From the NCBI GenBank assembly GCA_021296025.1, contig JAGWBF010000014.1, positions 5,594 to 22,003 on the forward strand: 16,410 nucleotides of DNA, given 5' to 3'. The stretch is from Dehalococcoidia bacterium. Lineage in GTDB: Bacteria; Chloroflexota; Dehalococcoidia; Lucifugimonadales; JAGWBF01. Shown here piece after piece: positions 1 through 6,870 of this stretch. The notes beneath the pieces were generated by a model. That model was not told the origin of the DNA and did no database searches. It was given only the letters and a program-made list of their open reading frames with translations. Both the position numbers and the translations under genes were made by a program. The stretch's first letter is position 1, and each line of letters starts with the position of its first letter.

Positions 1-1127
1 AGAGGGTCGCCTCTCACTGGGAGCTGTGCCTCCAGTGCCGGGCGTGCGAGGCGGTGTGCCCCTCGGGAGTGCCCTTCGGCAGGATCATGGAATACAGCCG
101 AAGCCAGCTCCGCAGAAGCGGGAAGGGCTCCTGGACACGCAACCTGGCGGCGACGGCCTTCCTGCAGGGCATCCTCCCTCGCCCACGGATACTCAAGGGA
201 GGCGCGGCCCTCCTCAGGGCCTACCAGCGCTGGGGCATACGCAGGCTCCTCCGCACCATAGGCTTCTTCAAGCTCCTGCCTACATTCCTCAGGGAGATGG
301 AGGCCGGCCTCCCTGAATTCTCGCCCCGCTTCTTCACCCCCAGCCGTACCACCCACCCGGCCCAGGGGCCCAGACGCTGCGTGGTGGGCCTGCTGAGCGG
401 GTGTGTTATGCCCCTGGTTCAGGGCGCCACCATGGAAGCTGCTGTGCGGGTCCTCACCCGCAACGGGTGCGATGTGGTCGTGCCCGTAGGCCAAGGGTGC
501 TGCGGCGCCCTGAGCCGTCATGATGGACGACTGGAAGAGGCCCGAAGGATGGCAAGAGTCAACATCGACGCCTTCACCTATGCAGGGGTGGATAAGGTGG
601 TAGTGGCCTCGGCAGGATGCGGCTCCTCGATGAAGGAGTACGGGGAGCTGTTGAAGGATGATCCTGAGTACCGGGACCGGGCCGCCCGCATGGAGGCGAT
701 GACGGTGGACATCACAGAGTTCCTGGTAGGCCTCCCCTTCCACCACCCGGAGGGCAAGCTGACCATGAAGGTGACCTTCCAGGACCCCTGCCACCTAGCC
801 CACGCCCAGCGCATAGTCCAAGCCCCCAGGACGATCCTGAGGGCCATACCCGGCCTGGAGATCTCAGAGATAAACGATGGGAGCCGGTGCTGCGGGGCCG
901 CCGGGATGTACTCCATCACCCACCGTCGGATGTCCCGCCGGCTCCTGGACTCCAAGATGAATTACATCGATGCCACTGGGGCGGAGGCGGTGGTAACCGC
1001 AAACCCGGGCTGCATGATCCAGCTGGAGTCAGGCATACGGGACAGGGGAAGCGCTCGGCAGGTCTATCACGTGGTGGACATCCTGGATGAGTCCTACCGC
1101 CGGGAGACGGCAAGCGTACCGGAGTAG
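1..1127 (+). CDS. glcF: Glycolate oxidase iron-sulfur subunit GlcF, 3' part
   Basis: The reading frame is already open at base 3 and the start lies before the window. The first visible residues carry a ferredoxin-type cluster motif, CLQCRACEAVCP (bases 27-62). This is probably the second [4Fe-4S] motif; the first would be upstream. Two cysteine-rich CCG-type domains follow. One contains VGLLSGCVMPLVQG and GQGCCGALSRH, the other FQDPCHLAHAQ, SRCCGAAGMY and ANPGCMIQLESG. This order is typical of GlcF, which passes electrons from the flavin subunits GlcD/GlcE while glycolate is oxidised to glyoxylate. Related lactate or glycerol-3-phosphate dehydrogenase FeS subunits share the fold, but the CCG sequences fit GlcF best. 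glcD/glcE would be expected upstream, outside the window. It converges on a glyoxylate aminotransferase gene 45 bp away, which supports a glycolate/glyoxylate role. No terminator is obvious in that gap. Confidence 0.88.
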   Translation, partial: RVASHWELCLQCRACEAVCPSGVPFGRIMEYSRSQLRRSGKGSWTRNLAATAFLQGILPRPRILKGGAALLRAYQRWGIRRLLRTIGFFKLLPTFLREMEAGLPEFSPRFFTPSRTTHPAQGPRRCVVGLLSGCVMPLVQGATMEAAVRVLTRNGCDVVVPVGQGCCGALSRHDGRLEEARRMARVNIDAFTYAGVDKVVVASAGCGSSMKEYGELLKDDPEYRDRAARMEAMTVDITEFLVGLPFHHPEGKLTMKVTFQDPCHLAHAQRIVQAPRTILRAIPGLEISEINDGSRCCGAAGMYSITHRRMSRRLLDSKMNYIDATGAEAVVTANPGCMIQLESGIRDRGSARQVYHVVDILDESYRRETASVPE

Positions 1128-1172
1128 TCGCGGGCTAAAGGCATTCCCTAAGTCGCGCAGAGGGCGGACCAG

Positions 1173-2366
1173 CTAGCCAGCAGCTGCGAAGGCCTGCTGG
1201 GCAGCGGCGACGCCGGCGCCGTAGGCGACCTCGTAGCCCTCCTCGGGCAGGATCCGCTCCATAGCTGACAGCAGCGCCAGCACGTTGCTCTCTTCAGCCG
1301 ACCCACCCATCACGCCGATGCGCCACACTTGGCTGGCAATCTGGCCCAGCCCGCCTGCGATCTCGATGTTGTAGTCGTTCAGCAGACGGCCTCGTACCTT
1401 TGCCTGGTCCACACCCTCGGGAACGACGGCGGTGGTCAGGGGGTTCAGCCGATAGGTCGGGTTGGCGAACAGGTCCAGCCCCAGGGCTGTAAGGCCCGCC
1501 CTCAGACCTGCGGCTACCCGGGCGTGGCGAGCGAGGCGGTTGTCCAAGCCCTCTTCCATCGCCATGCGCAGGGCCTCCCGAAGAGCGTAGATCATGGATA
1601 TGGGCGCTGTATGGTGGTACTGGTGGCGGTCGCCCCAGTAGGTCTGCAGGGTGGACAGGTTCAAGTAGAAGCTTTGCACCTGGCTCTGTCTCTCCTGCAT
1701 CACCTTCACCGCCCTGGGCCCCAGGCTTATGGGCGCCAAGCCCGGCGGAGCGCCGATGCACTTCTGGGTGCAGCTATGGCAGACGTCCAGGTCCCACTCG
1801 TCCATATCGACCAGCTCCCCACCGAGGGAGGTCACAGCATCGACGATCAGGAGAGCATCGTAGCGGTGCACCAGTTTGGCAATCTCCGGCAGGGGATTGA
1901 GCACCCCCGTGGAGGTCTCGCCGTGGACCACGCTGACAGCCTTGACCTTGTTGTGCTTCTTCAGCTCATCTTCCAGGGGGGTCAGGTCGGGGCCGATGGC
2001 GTCACCCCAATTCAGCTCCACCTTCCGGACGTCGCCTCCCACCCTGGAGGCGGTGTCGGCCGCCCTGTTGCCAAAGTGGCCGTTCACCACGACGATAACG
2101 ATGTCCCCTTGCTCGACCACGTTGCAGAAAGCCGCTTCCACACCTGCAGAGCCGGTACCCGATACGGGCAGCGTGAGGGGATTGGAGGTGTGGAACATCA
2201 TCTTGAGCATCTCCATCACATCATCCATCACCCCAACGAAATAGGGATCCAAGTGCCCGAGCACAGGGGCGGACATGGTCTGGAGCACCCTGGGATGGAC
2301 GCTGCTTGGGCCTGGGCCCATCAGGATGCGGTGGGGCGGCCTAAACTCTTCAAGGTAGCTGCTCAT
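1173..2366 (-). CDS. Class V alanine/serine-glyoxylate aminotransferase
   Basis: PLP-dependent fold-type I enzyme of the AGXT/SgaA/PucG group. It likely transfers an amino group to glyoxylate to give glycine. The 397-residue product has the usual family length. Visible motifs are GPGP (about residues 17-20), SGTGSAGVEA (69-78), HGETSTG (148-154), VDAVTSLGGE with Asp176 expected to contact the PLP ring nitrogen, and SCTQKCIGAPPGLAPI with Lys202 as the probable PLP lysine. I chose the ATG at 2366 (MSSYLEEF) because GGAAGG lies 4 nt upstream. An in-frame ATG at 2378 (MEGEM) is possible but has no ribosome site. The open frame continues to 2939, but that stretch lies inside the SDR gene in another frame and is not coding. 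It follows the SDR gene by 98 bp, a gap that contains a hairpin. The amino donor (alanine, serine or ureidoglycine) cannot be decided from sequence alone. Confidence 0.9.
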   Translation of the reverse strand: MSSYLEEFRPPHRILMGPGPSSVHPRVLQTMSAPVLGHLDPYFVGVMDDVMEMLKMMFHTSNPLTLPVSGTGSAGVEAAFCNVVEQGDIVIVVVNGHFGNRAADTASRVGGDVRKVELNWGDAIGPDLTPLEDELKKHNKVKAVSVVHGETSTGVLNPLPEIAKLVHRYDALLIVDAVTSLGGELVDMDEWDLDVCHSCTQKCIGAPPGLAPISLGPRAVKVMQERQSQVQSFYLNLSTLQTYWGDRHQYHHTAPISMIYALREALRMAMEEGLDNRLARHARVAAGLRAGLTALGLDLFANPTYRLNPLTTAVVPEGVDQAKVRGRLLNDYNIEIAGGLGQIASQVWRIGVMGGSAEESNVLALLSAMERILPEEGYEVAYGAGVAAAQQAFAAAG

Positions 2367-2390
2367 TTCACCTTCCATACTAGTGACATG

Positions 2391-2417
2391 CCAGCAGGTT
2401 GTAGCGTCGCCTGCTGG
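2391..2417 (-). other. Intercistronic hairpin between SDR and aminotransferase genes
   Basis: A perfect 8-bp inverted repeat, CCAGCAGG (2391-2398) and CCTGCTGG (2410-2417), is separated by 11 nt. It lies in the 98-bp gap and ends about 24 nt before the aminotransferase ATG. No U-run follows, so it does not look like an intrinsic terminator. It could be an mRNA processing or stability element, or could affect translation of the downstream gene. The fold is seen in the sequence; the function is inference. Confidence 0.5.
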
Positions 2418-2464
2418 GTGCCTTGGGATCGTGTCCTGTGGGTGCCTGCCCGGTTCGTGGGATG

Positions 2465-3262
2465 CTAGGTTACCGGTGAAGCGCCTCCGTCTATGTTGAC
2501 CGCAATGCCAGTAAGGTAGCTGGCCCGCTCGGATGCCAGGAAGGCGATCACATCGCCGGCTTCTTCGGCTTCGCCTATCCGTCCCAGCGGCAGGTTCCGG
2601 GCATCCGACATCTGGTCGTAAAACTCGTCCAATCGCAGGCTGGGGTTCTGTACGTTGGCTTGGGCAAAGCGCCGTTCGTGCTGTCCACTCTTGATAAGCC
2701 CGATGCACACCGTCGTTACCAGGATGTTGTCCTTGGCAAGGTCCTTGGACAGGGCCTTGGTGACGGCTATACCCGCTGCCCTGGACACGGAAGTGGGCAC
2801 TGAGCCGGCTCCGGGGGTCTTGGCTCCCAGATTGGTAACGTTTATGATCCGGCCTCCCCCTGCCCTGCGCATGTGGGGAATGGCCTCCCGGACAAAGCGA
2901 ATGGCCGCCCAGAGCTTCAGATCGAAATCGGCGTGCCACTCTTCATCGGTCACCGATTCGAAGGGATAGGCTGCCGACTGGCCCGCGTTGTTGACCAGGA
3001 TGTCCAGTCGGCCGAAGGTCTGGGTTGCAGCCTGGACCACCCTCGATATGTCGCCGGCATCCGCGACGTTGGCCCTGATGGGCAGCACTGTCCCCTCGGT
3101 GCGTATCTCGATCTCCCGGGCTGCATCCTGCAGGACATCTTCCCGCCGCGCGCATATCACTACCTTGGCGCCCTCATCGCACATACGCCAAGCCGCTGCC
3201 CTGCCGATGCCATAGCTTCCGCCAGTTACTATGGCAACCTTGCCCTTGAGGCCCAAGTCCAT
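2465..3262 (-). CDS. SDR-family protein lacking the classical catalytic tetrad
   Basis: 265-residue short-chain dehydrogenase/reductase fold, the normal length for classical SDRs. The N-terminal Rossmann motif TGGSYGIG (13-20), the adenine-pocket region (RANVADAGD, 63-71) and NNAG (91-94) are intact, and ARR (38-40) after beta-2 suggests NADP preference. The C-terminal LTGIAVNIDGG is also typical. The four positions that normally form the Asn-Ser-Tyr-Lys catalytic tetrad all appear changed: Lys116 (in FDLKLWAA), Asn144 (in NVTNLGAK), Thr157 and Arg161 (in PTSVSRAAG, where YxxxK is expected). It may therefore be a divergent subfamily with different chemistry, or a non-catalytic dinucleotide-binding protein. 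ATG at 3262 is preceded by GAGGAG about 8 nt upstream. It is the first gene of a two-gene unit with the aminotransferase and has its own promoter. Substrate unknown. Confidence 0.88.
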   Translation of the reverse strand: MDLGLKGKVAIVTGGSYGIGRAAAWRMCDEGAKVVICARREDVLQDAAREIEIRTEGTVLPIRANVADAGDISRVVQAATQTFGRLDILVNNAGQSAAYPFESVTDEEWHADFDLKLWAAIRFVREAIPHMRRAGGGRIINVTNLGAKTPGAGSVPTSVSRAAGIAVTKALSKDLAKDNILVTTVCIGLIKSGQHERRFAQANVQNPSLRLDEFYDQMSDARNLPLGRIGEAEEAGDVIAFLASERASYLTGIAVNIDGGASPVT

Positions 3263-3305
3263 TGATCCATCTCCTCGACTGCATCTGGCAGTGTTGTTGA
3301 GGAAG

Positions 3306-3314
3306 ATTATATCA
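3306..3314 (-). promoter_or_regulatory. Extended -10 promoter for the SDR-aminotransferase unit
   Basis: On the minus strand the sequence reads TGATATAAT: a perfect TATAAT preceded by TG at the extended -10 position. No good -35 box was found 16-18 bp upstream, which is common for extended -10 promoters. Predicted transcription start is near 3300, giving a leader of about 40 nt before the ATG at 3262. It lies in the 81-bp gap after nnrDE. Confidence 0.55.
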
Positions 3315-3343
3315 CCCTCACCAAGAAAGCTCTTGGGAGCCGC

Positions 3344-4900
3344 CTAGCACATTCGGAGCCTCTGCATCGCCCCGGGCAGCTTGGGAAGCATGTCCGACGC
3401 CAGCACGCCCGCGTCCCCCATGGCACTGCGCAGGTCTTCGCCCACTGCCGCGTGAAGGTACACCCCGCAGCACGCAGCATCGAGGGGGGCGACTCCCTGG
3501 GCCATGAGCCCGCCTATCATGCCCGCCAGCACATCGCCCGTGCCTCCCGATGCCAGGGCAGGATTGGCGAAGGGGCTGATAAAGCACCGGCCATCTGGCG
3601 CTGCGATAACCGTGTATGCTCCCTTGAGGACGACCGTCTGCCCCCAATGCTCCGCCATCTCCAGGGCAACCTCTTCCCGCCGGGCTTGCACCTGGGACGC
3701 CGGTATTCCGGCCAGGGTCGCCATCTCCCCCGGATGGGGGGTGAGCACCATGGGGTAGGAGATGGCCTCCCACCAGCCATCGATTCTGGCAAGGTTGTTC
3801 AGCCCATCGGCATCCACCACCACCGGAATGGACGGGTGGGGATGCTGCACCAGCACCTGCTTCAGCAGCTCAACCAGGCTGGGTGAGGAGCCGAGACCGC
3901 AGCCCAGCACCATGGCGCTACCCATAGAGGCAGCCTGCCTGATCGAACCGGCTGCGTCAACGTGAATTCTCCCTTCCAGATCGCTGAGCACAGGATGCTG
4001 GATCACCTCGGTTAGCTTGGCGGCCAGCTGGGGATAGATGCACTCGGGGGATGCCAGGGTAACCAGCCCGGAGCCTATCCGGGCCGCAGCCTGGGATGCC
4101 AAGTAGGCCGCTCCGACGTACCTGCCGGACCCTGCAACCACCAGGGTGTGTCCGAAGGTGCCCTTGTGGGAGACAGAGGAGCGCTGAGGCAAAGCAGAGG
4201 CGGCCTTGCCGGAGATAAGAAGCTCGGTGAGTGCGTCAGAGTCCAGGTCGGAGGGAATGCCAATGTCAACGATGTGCAGCTCACCCCGCTTGTCGGCGCC
4301 GGGGAAACGGTAGTGGCCCATCTTGGGATAACCGAAGGCTATGGTGTGGTCGGCTCCCGCACAGGCAGGGTCCACCTCACCCGAATCGGCATCCATCCCC
4401 GTAGGCACATCCAGGGCAACGATCGTCATCGACCCGGCCGATGCGCGGGCGCGGCCCAGGGACAGCATGACCTGCTCCATGACCCCCTGCAGGGGCCTGG
4501 CTCGGCCCGTTCCCAGCACACCATCCAGGACCATGTTGCAGGAGTCCAGCTCAGTCCCGAGGGCCGCCCCTTCCGGGTCGTCGTCTGCAGACACCACCCT
4601 TACGCCACGTCTGACGGCCGCAGCCAGGTTCGGGTCGTCTGTGGGCCTTGCCGCCACAAGATAAGCGGTCACCCTGGCCCCCCACCGCTGGAGGTGCCGG
4701 GCGGCCACCAGCCCATCCCCGCCGTTGTTGCCCGGCCCGACCAGCGCCAGGACGCGCGAGCCGGCCGTAGGGGTGAGCAGGGAGGAGCAGAAGCGGGCAG
4801 TCACGAGCCCCGCGTTCTCCATGAGGGCGGAGGCAGGGACGCCGGCATCGATGCTGGCCCCTTCCATCCGCCTTATCTGGTCAACGGTTAGTATCTTCAT
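3344..4900 (-). CDS. nnr: Bifunctional NAD(P)HX epimerase/dehydratase (YjeF type)
   Basis: 518-residue fusion that repairs hydrated NAD(P)H. The N-terminal YjeF_N epimerase domain (about residues 1-220) interconverts S- and R-NAD(P)HX; it shows MENAG (27-31), GPGNNGGDGLVAARHL (55-70) and LDVPTGMDADSG (163-174). The C-terminal ribokinase-like dehydratase domain (about 230-515) shows KGTFGHTLVVAGS (246-258), VLTPHPGEMATLAG (385-398), VVLKGAYT (423-430) and the nucleotide-site motif GGTGDVLAGMIGG (452-464). Length and domain order match E. coli-type bifunctional Nnr proteins. ATG at 4900 overlaps the end of acpS by 20 bp, so translation is probably coupled. Cytosolic and soluble, with no signal peptide seen. 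All key motifs are intact. Confidence 0.95.
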   Translation of the reverse strand: MKILTVDQIRRMEGASIDAGVPASALMENAGLVTARFCSSLLTPTAGSRVLALVGPGNNGGDGLVAARHLQRWGARVTAYLVAARPTDDPNLAAAVRRGVRVVSADDDPEGAALGTELDSCNMVLDGVLGTGRARPLQGVMEQVMLSLGRARASAGSMTIVALDVPTGMDADSGEVDPACAGADHTIAFGYPKMGHYRFPGADKRGELHIVDIGIPSDLDSDALTELLISGKAASALPQRSSVSHKGTFGHTLVVAGSGRYVGAAYLASQAAARIGSGLVTLASPECIYPQLAAKLTEVIQHPVLSDLEGRIHVDAAGSIRQAASMGSAMVLGCGLGSSPSLVELLKQVLVQHPHPSIPVVVDADGLNNLARIDGWWEAISYPMVLTPHPGEMATLAGIPASQVQARREEVALEMAEHWGQTVVLKGAYTVIAAPDGRCFISPFANPALASGGTGDVLAGMIGGLMAQGVAPLDAACCGVYLHAAVGEDLRSAMGDAGVLASDMLPKLPGAMQRLRMC

Positions 4901-5264
4901 CTCTGCGATGCCCTACAACGAATGCCACAGCATACTCCCTGGAATGGGACATACTTAGGGACAGCTCCTCGACTCCCAGCCGTTCTGCCCGTTGCTGGGC
5001 GCGGTCATGGAGCAGGATGTGGGGGGCGCCGCTCTCCCTCCGGGCGACTTCGATGTCCTTCCAGCCCACGCCCCGCACCCCGGTGCCCAGAGCCTTCATC
5101 GTCGCCTCCTTGGCGGCGAAGCGGGCCGCCAAGTTGGCAGCTCTGCCACGGCAGTATGAGATTTCGGCTGGTGTATAGATCCGGCGGAGGAACCTCTCAC
5201 CGAAGCGGTCGACCACACTGCGTACACGTGAGATCTCGATGATATCTACTCCGGTTATCAGCAT
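4881..5264 (-). CDS. acpS: Holo-acyl-carrier-protein synthase AcpS
   Basis: 127-residue phosphopantetheinyl transferase that moves 4'-phosphopantetheine from CoA to the acyl carrier protein, activating fatty-acid synthesis. Start motif ITGVDIIEISR (metal-binding Asp7) and the signature RFAAKEATMKALGTG (metal-binding Glu53) are present, followed by SMSHSREYAVAFV (104-116), all typical of AcpS. I chose ATG at 5264 because the family begins exactly at MxxxGVDI. An upstream in-frame ATG at 5366 would add 34 residues that lie inside metF in another frame. The start overlaps the metF stop (ATGCTGA, 7 bp) and no strong ribosome site is visible, so translational coupling to metF is likely. The 3' end overlaps nnrDE by 20 bp. 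Confidence 0.94.
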   Translation of the reverse strand: MLITGVDIIEISRVRSVVDRFGERFLRRIYTPAEISYCRGRAANLAARFAAKEATMKALGTGVRGVGWKDIEVARRESGAPHILLHDRAQQRAERLGVEELSLSMSHSREYAVAFVVGHRRDEDTNR

Positions 5265-6142
5265 GGGGCCGAGGCTTTGTCGGCATTCAGGTTTTCCAGC
5301 ACCTTCAGAGTGGAATAAGTCCGGTTCAGGGTGTAGAAGTGGAGGCCGGCAACGCCGTTGCGCCACAGGTCCTCCACCTGCCTCGAAGAGTGCTCGATCC
5401 CAATCTCACGGACTGCATTGTCATCTTCGGCATACTGCTCCAGTTTGGCATCCAGGTCACCGGGTATGCGGGCGCCACAGAGGGAGGCGAACCGCCGTAT
5501 CTGGCCGGTGCTGAGGATGGGCAGGACTCCGGCGATAATAGGGACATCTATGCCCCACCGCTGGGTCCGCTCCATGAAACGGTAGTAGTCATCGTTATCG
5601 AAGAACAGCTGGGTGACCAGGAACTGGGCCCCGGCATCCACCTTCCTCTTCAGAAAGGCTGCGTCGGCCTCCAGGCTGGGGGATTCCAGGTGACCTTCGG
5701 GAAAGCAGGCGCCACCGATGGCAAAGTCATGATTGTTGCGGATGTGCTCGATTAGCTCCGAAGCGTACTGGTAGCCCCCTTCGGGGGGTACAAACCTGTC
5801 TTCGCCCCTGCCCGGGTCTCCTCGAAGGCCCAAGACGTTCTCAACGTTTGCCGGGCCCAGCAGGTTCAGGGCGTCTTCAACCTCCCCCTTGGTCTGGGCC
5901 ACGCAGGTCACGTGGCACATCACCTCCAGGTCCGTCTGCTCCTTGACGCGCCTGACGATGCCGATGGTCTTGTCCCGGGTGCCACCGCCCGCCCCGTAGG
6001 TCACCGAAATGAAGTCGGGGTCCATCTTGCTAAGGGTTGGGATGTTCCCAAACAGGTTTTCGATTCCCTGCTCGGTGTTGGGCGGGAAGAACTCGAAGGA
6101 GATGGTGCGCTTACCTGATTCAAACAACTCTGTGATTTTCAT
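5258..6142 (-). CDS. metF: 5,10-methylenetetrahydrofolate reductase
   Basis: 294-residue FAD-dependent enzyme reducing 5,10-methylene-THF to 5-methyl-THF for methionine synthesis. The length matches bacterial MetF, without the eukaryotic regulatory domain. Motifs: SFEFFPP (15-21) with Glu17 as the probable catalytic acid, SVTYGAGGGTRDKT (46-59), NVLGLRGDP (102-110), GGACFPEGH (143-151), and QFLVTQLFFDNDDYYRF (173-189). ATG at 6142 fits the family start. No Shine-Dalgarno-like sequence lies directly upstream. The 72-bp gap before it is the largest within this five-gene run, but no convincing promoter was found there. The stop overlaps the acpS start. Confidence 0.95.
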   Translation of the reverse strand: MKITELFESGKRTISFEFFPPNTEQGIENLFGNIPTLSKMDPDFISVTYGAGGGTRDKTIGIVRRVKEQTDLEVMCHVTCVAQTKGEVEDALNLLGPANVENVLGLRGDPGRGEDRFVPPEGGYQYASELIEHIRNNHDFAIGGACFPEGHLESPSLEADAAFLKRKVDAGAQFLVTQLFFDNDDYYRFMERTQRWGIDVPIIAGVLPILSTGQIRRFASLCGARIPGDLDAKLEQYAEDDNAVREIGIEHSSRQVEDLWRNGVAGLHFYTLNRTYSTLKVLENLNADKASAPC

Positions 6143-6214
6143 GGTTTATATTGCGGCTCGCGGTTTCTGGATTGGGTCCCCCACGTCGTCGAGGGCCGCC
6201 CGTGGGTGGGCAGG

Positions 6215-6862
6215 TTAACCGAAGTGGGCGAGGGCTGCCTTGTAGTCCTCGGCGGTGTTGAGGTCGAGGAGCACTTCCGGATTCTCCGTCTCTAGCCTCA
6301 GGGTGCGGTCTTCATGCCTTCTGACCAGGGCCTTCAGGCCTTGAGCGCCCTCCTCTATCTCCATCACCTCCGGAACCAGGGAAGGATGGAAAATGATGGG
6401 GTGCCCACCCTTGCCCCGGCACGTCGGAATGGTCATCAGGGACGGAGTGTCCATTCCATCCTGGTGCCGGAGGTGCTGCTCCATGATGGACCGCGCACAC
6501 TCCGGCGTGCGGGGCTGGTCCACGTTCAGCACCAGGATACCCGAGGCTTCGGTCGCTTCGTCCTGGAGAGCACGCATACCGGCCTTGACGGAAGTGGTCT
6601 TCCCCTGGCGATAGTCGGGGTTGTCCACCCATCCCACTCCGGGAACTCCTTCCAGCAACGGCGAAAGGACCGACTTTTCATGCCCTAGGACAACCATGAT
6701 GCGGGCTACTCCGGCTTTGTTGAGAGAGTTGACCTGGTATTCGATGAGGCTGGAACCCCGGAAAGGGAGCAGCGCCTTTAGCTGGCCCATGCGGGTGGAC
6801 TCTCCAGCAGACAACAGGAGGGCGAGAATGGGGCCTGACTGATAAGGACTGAGGGACGCCAC
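6215..6862 (-). CDS. MocA-like molybdenum cofactor nucleotidyltransferase
   Basis: 215-residue MobA-like NTP transferase. Motifs: LLLSAGESTRMGQLKALLPFRG (about 15-36, family signature LAAGxSxRMGxxKxLLP), NPDYRQGKTTSVKAGM, LNVDQPRTP (metal-binding Asp), GKGGHPIIF and a C-terminal LDLNTAEDY. Such proteins add CMP (MocA) or a related nucleotide to molybdopterin, forming the dinucleotide cofactor of xanthine dehydrogenase-type enzymes. CTP specificity is inferred from context and not proven. The start is GTG at 6862; no ATG lies upstream of the nucleotide-binding motif. It begins 8 bp after the xdhC stop, so co-transcription is very likely. Pairing with XdhC and a molybdenum hydroxylase operon supports the role. 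Confidence 0.87.
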   Translation of the reverse strand: MASLSPYQSGPILALLLSAGESTRMGQLKALLPFRGSSLIEYQVNSLNKAGVARIMVVLGHEKSVLSPLLEGVPGVGWVDNPDYRQGKTTSVKAGMRALQDEATEASGILVLNVDQPRTPECARSIMEQHLRHQDGMDTPSLMTIPTCRGKGGHPIIFHPSLVPEVMEIEEGAQGLKALVRRHEDRTLRLETENPEVLLDLNTAEDYKAALAHFG

Positions 6863-6870
6863 CGGCCGGC

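Noticed and set aside
1329..2468. Long plus-strand open frame (379 codons) opposite the aminotransferase gene
   Set aside because: It is the antisense shadow of a gene with clear PLP-enzyme motifs; its own translation has no recognisable domain and is typical of GC-rich antisense frames.
2379..2939. N-terminal extension of the aminotransferase frame into the SDR gene
   Set aside because: The extension lies in the SDR coding sequence in another frame, has no family similarity, and the true start has a ribosome site at 2366.
6143..6214. Promoter or leaderless start for metF (TATAAA at 6145-6150)
   Set aside because: The box is only two bases from the ATG and has no -35 partner, so it would start transcription inside the gene.
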